From positions 269,001 through 333,000 of the forward strand of contig CAJNDS010002165.1 of assembly GCA_905221605.1 (NCBI GenBank): 64,000 bases of DNA, given 5' to 3'. Source of the stretch: Symbiodinium natans. Taxonomy: Eukaryota > Sar > Dinophyceae > Suessiales > Symbiodiniaceae. Positions 63,672 through 64,000 of the stretch are shown piece by piece. The translations under genes and the position numbers were made by a program. Within the stretch, counting starts at the first letter, position 1. Each line of letters opens with the position of its first letter. The notes below the pieces were generated by a model. That model had not been told where the DNA came from and searched no databases. It was given only the letters and a program-made list of their open reading frames with translations.

Positions 63672-63739
63672 CAAGAAGAAACTGGAAGAGATCCTGAACC
63701 TTGTGGAAGAGGCGAAGAGTTTCGGTCTGGCGCGCAAGG
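63672..63739 (+). CDS. Plus-strand exon candidate, Lys/Glu-rich helix
   Basis: The plus-strand acceptor CCCTAATTCAAG is followed by about 66 bases reading KKLEEILNLVEEAKSFGLAR, ending CGCAAG|GTGACC. The sequence is typical of an amphipathic helix, and downstream 63740-64000 lacks telomere repeats. It may be the first visible exon of a plus-strand gene running out of the window. The minus strand is also open. Confidence 0.45.
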
Positions 63740-64000
63740 TGACCGCACCCCATGAAATCCACTTCTGCGGCCTGTCTGTTCGTAACAAAATCTAGAAGAA
63801 CTCTATATCAGAGGTTACAGCCTCAGAAATCCTCATCTGGGCTGCCTTCGAAACTGCTTTTTACATAAGAAGCCAACACCCTTAAAACAAATTCTATACT
63901 CTACACTAAAGGCCACACCCTACGAAATCATCTTCTGGGGCCTCTTCATGATATGCCAATAGCCTTGTGTATGATGAGGCCACAGGACTCGTTCGTAATG

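Overview
This looks like dinoflagellate nuclear DNA, most likely Symbiodiniaceae or a close relative. The evidence is read from the sequence. Hundreds of short TTTAGGG/CCCTAAA tracts (the plant/dinoflagellate telomere heptamer) lie in both orientations. Two split genes can be rebuilt on the minus strand with mostly GC-AG, some GT-AG and two GA-AG introns, as described for dinoflagellates. Two copia-type LTR retroelements carry CCCH-finger proteins, and their LTRs end a short stretch with TTTGGCTCAAG, the 3' end of the dinoflagellate spliced leader.

Layout. (1) 1-7296: the 3' part of copia-type element 1 on the plus strand. It has a broken run of ORFs (S1-like domain, split MLLE-like domain, six CCCH fingers, SAM-like domain), a polypurine tract and a 3' LTR that abuts a CCCTAAA tract. 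(2) 7297-43663: telomere-repeat-rich DNA with small coding blocks, nearly all best read on the minus strand. It includes a reconstructed OTU cysteine-protease gene (12629-15028), a diverged segmental duplication (about 7360-11560 and 16020-18080), MITE-like foldbacks, two palindromic satellites, an AT-rich foldback and many long homopolymers. (3) 43664-53558: a complete, young copia element (element 2) with 229-bp LTRs, a TAGGG target duplication inside a TTTAGGG tract, and a primer site matching the anticodon stem-loop of initiator tRNA-Met. (4) 53559-64000: a second reconstructed minus-strand gene (54339-62117, ten exons), a P-loop kinase of the zeta/AAA_33 type, whose 537-1088-bp introns hold telomere-like tracts and MITEs. 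One plus-strand exon candidate lies near the right edge.

The most unusual content is the element 2 polyprotein. Besides Gag (CCCH finger plus CCHC knuckle), two retropepsin-like DxG/A motifs, DD35E integrase, reverse transcriptase and RNase H, it carries a Rossmann/C5-methyltransferase-like segment (LFSG ... GGPPC) before integrase. It also carries a TET/JBP-like Fe(II)/2-oxoglutarate dioxygenase motif set (HRDSHN ... LHGP ... NRVSL) between integrase and reverse transcriptase. A mobile element with both a DNA-methylase-like and a DNA-hydroxylase-like module, inserted in telomere repeats, is the best candidate here for an undescribed system. Its reading frame is interrupted at several homopolymers although the LTRs differ at only two positions.

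Limits: outside the two reconstructed genes and the elements, many 60-120-base GC-rich blocks are open on both strands, so most exon candidates are tentative. No database or alignment tool was used.
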